From Parcubacteria group bacterium (GTDB lineage Bacteria > Patescibacteriota > Minisyncoccia > SW-4-49-11), in NCBI GenBank assembly GCA_003565105.1, contig PXDG01000152.1:1-5310 (forward strand): DNA of 5,310 nucleotides, in the 5' to 3' direction. This document shows positions 5,097-5,310 of this stretch, in pieces. The position numbers were made by a program, and so were the translations under genes. The number at the start of each line of letters is the position of its first letter. Position 1 is the first letter of the stretch. The notes under the pieces are model-generated. The model was not told where the DNA came from. It saw nothing but the letters and a program-made list of their open reading frames with translations, and searched no databases.

Positions 5097-5120
5097 ATTA
5101 TAGGATAGGCATCCTATAAT
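5097..5120. repeat. Perfect 10-bp inverted repeat
   Basis: ATTATAGGAT (5097-5106) and ATCCTATAAT (5111-5120) pair fully around AGGC. Both arms contain a TATAAT-like box, one on each strand. A T-rich stretch follows at 5131-5137, too far for a standard terminator. It could be an operator, a second transcription barrier, or a dispersed palindrome. Confidence 0.6.
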
Positions 5121-5146
5121 CTTTGAAGACTCTTTTTATGGAATGA

Positions 5147-5167
5147 GGAGCTTAGCGTTCCGCTACA
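5147..5167. repeat. Palindromic repeat with GCTACA tail, just downstream of atpD
   Basis: GGAGC (5147-5151) pairs with GTTCC (5157-5161) through five pairs including one G-T, with a five-base loop. It is followed by GCTACA. The tail matches the CTACG ends of palindromes at 172, 1382 and 2393. It lies directly 3' of the atpD stop. Confidence 0.5.
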
Positions 5168-5175
5168 ATACTCTC

Positions 5176-5310
5176 TTACAAGTCCAACAACTCCTTGACC
5201 TTCATAATAGTCACTTTCTCTTGGCGAGATCGTTCTTCGAGTACTCCTTGGATGTAGGACATATCGGTTTTCATCTCAGGGATGATGACGTACTCAAGGG
5301 CGTTTACTCG
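5176..5310 (-). CDS. atpD: V/A-type ATP synthase subunit D, C-terminal 44 residues (partial)
   Basis: The minus-strand frame enters from the right edge and encodes RVNALEYVIIPEMKTDMSYI (first 20 visible residues), then a charged helix ending KVKELLDL and TAA (5176-5178). RVNALEYV.IP followed by a helix rich in Glu and Arg is the signature of the C-terminal coiled coil of subunit D, the central rotor stalk of V/A-type ATPases, which couples ATP turnover to ion movement across the membrane. The start and most of the gene lie outside the window. The gene is convergent with the cassette operon. Its last 67 bases are repeated at 2588-2654, so the end of this gene may have been replaced by a cassette-borne copy. 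The name atpD is the V-type usage and should not be confused with the F-type beta subunit. Confidence 0.88.
   Translation of the reverse strand, partial: RVNALEYVIIPEMKTDMSYIQGVLEERSRQEKVTIMKVKELLDL

Larger units (their letters stand above)
2588..5242. mobile_element. Candidate integrated cassette bounded by atpD 3'-end repeats
   Basis: Two 67-bp direct repeats (2588-2654 and 5176-5242), both the 3' end of atpD, are offset by exactly 2588 bases. Between them lie a strong promoter, two genes and a terminator, with no other gene. Integrative elements that target the 3' end of a gene typically carry a copy of that end, so the target stays intact and a fragment remains at the far side; that is the arrangement here. 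No integrase or transposase is encoded inside, so movement would need an enzyme supplied elsewhere, or the repeats arose by a recombination or duplication event. The repeats are observed; mobility is inferred. Confidence 0.55.

Overview
The window looks like bacterial accessory DNA of moderate-to-low G+C (hand counts run from about 28% to 43%). Its genes are short and well separated, use the standard code with TAA stops, and have short leaders with weak or absent Shine-Dalgarno sites. The intergenic gaps are rich in palindromic repeats. A V/A-type ATP synthase subunit D gene runs off the right edge. The style resembles Patescibacteria (CPR) or similar environmental genomes, but that is only an impression and no lineage marker is present.

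Layout. Positions 1-30 may hold the broken active-site start of a serine recombinase. Two related ~100-bp repeats (108-205 and 1317-1417) flank a RhuM-Fic/DOC fusion gene (292-1272) that has its own extended -10 promoter and no adjacent antitoxin. A SWIM zinc-finger protein gene (1580-2314) follows, with a clear promoter and a perfect 12-bp terminator hairpin. Positions 2390-2587 hold a cluster of four unrelated palindromes.

The main result is in the right half. A 67-bp stretch at 2588-2654 repeats the last 21 codons and stop of the ATP synthase subunit D gene (atpD), whose 3' end lies at 5176-5310 on the minus strand. The two copies match at 64 of 67 bases, and all three differences are synonymous third-position changes. 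Between the copies sits a ~2.5-kb block with a strong promoter, a two-gene operon and a terminator. This is the layout expected of a cassette integrated at the 3' end of a protein-coding gene, with the end of that gene restored.

The cassette encodes a 614-residue membrane-anchored surface protein (helical stalk, ricin-type beta-trefoil lectin, C-terminal domain with an Asn-Cys-Ser motif reminiscent of papain-like hydrolases). One base after its stop comes a 132-residue protein with four membrane helices. G+C drops sharply at about position 3540 inside the large gene and stays low through the small one, as if a variable effector tip and its partner had been exchanged together. An effector-immunity pair carried by an atpD-targeting cassette is the most interesting reading, but it is an inference. 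No integrase is visible inside the block.
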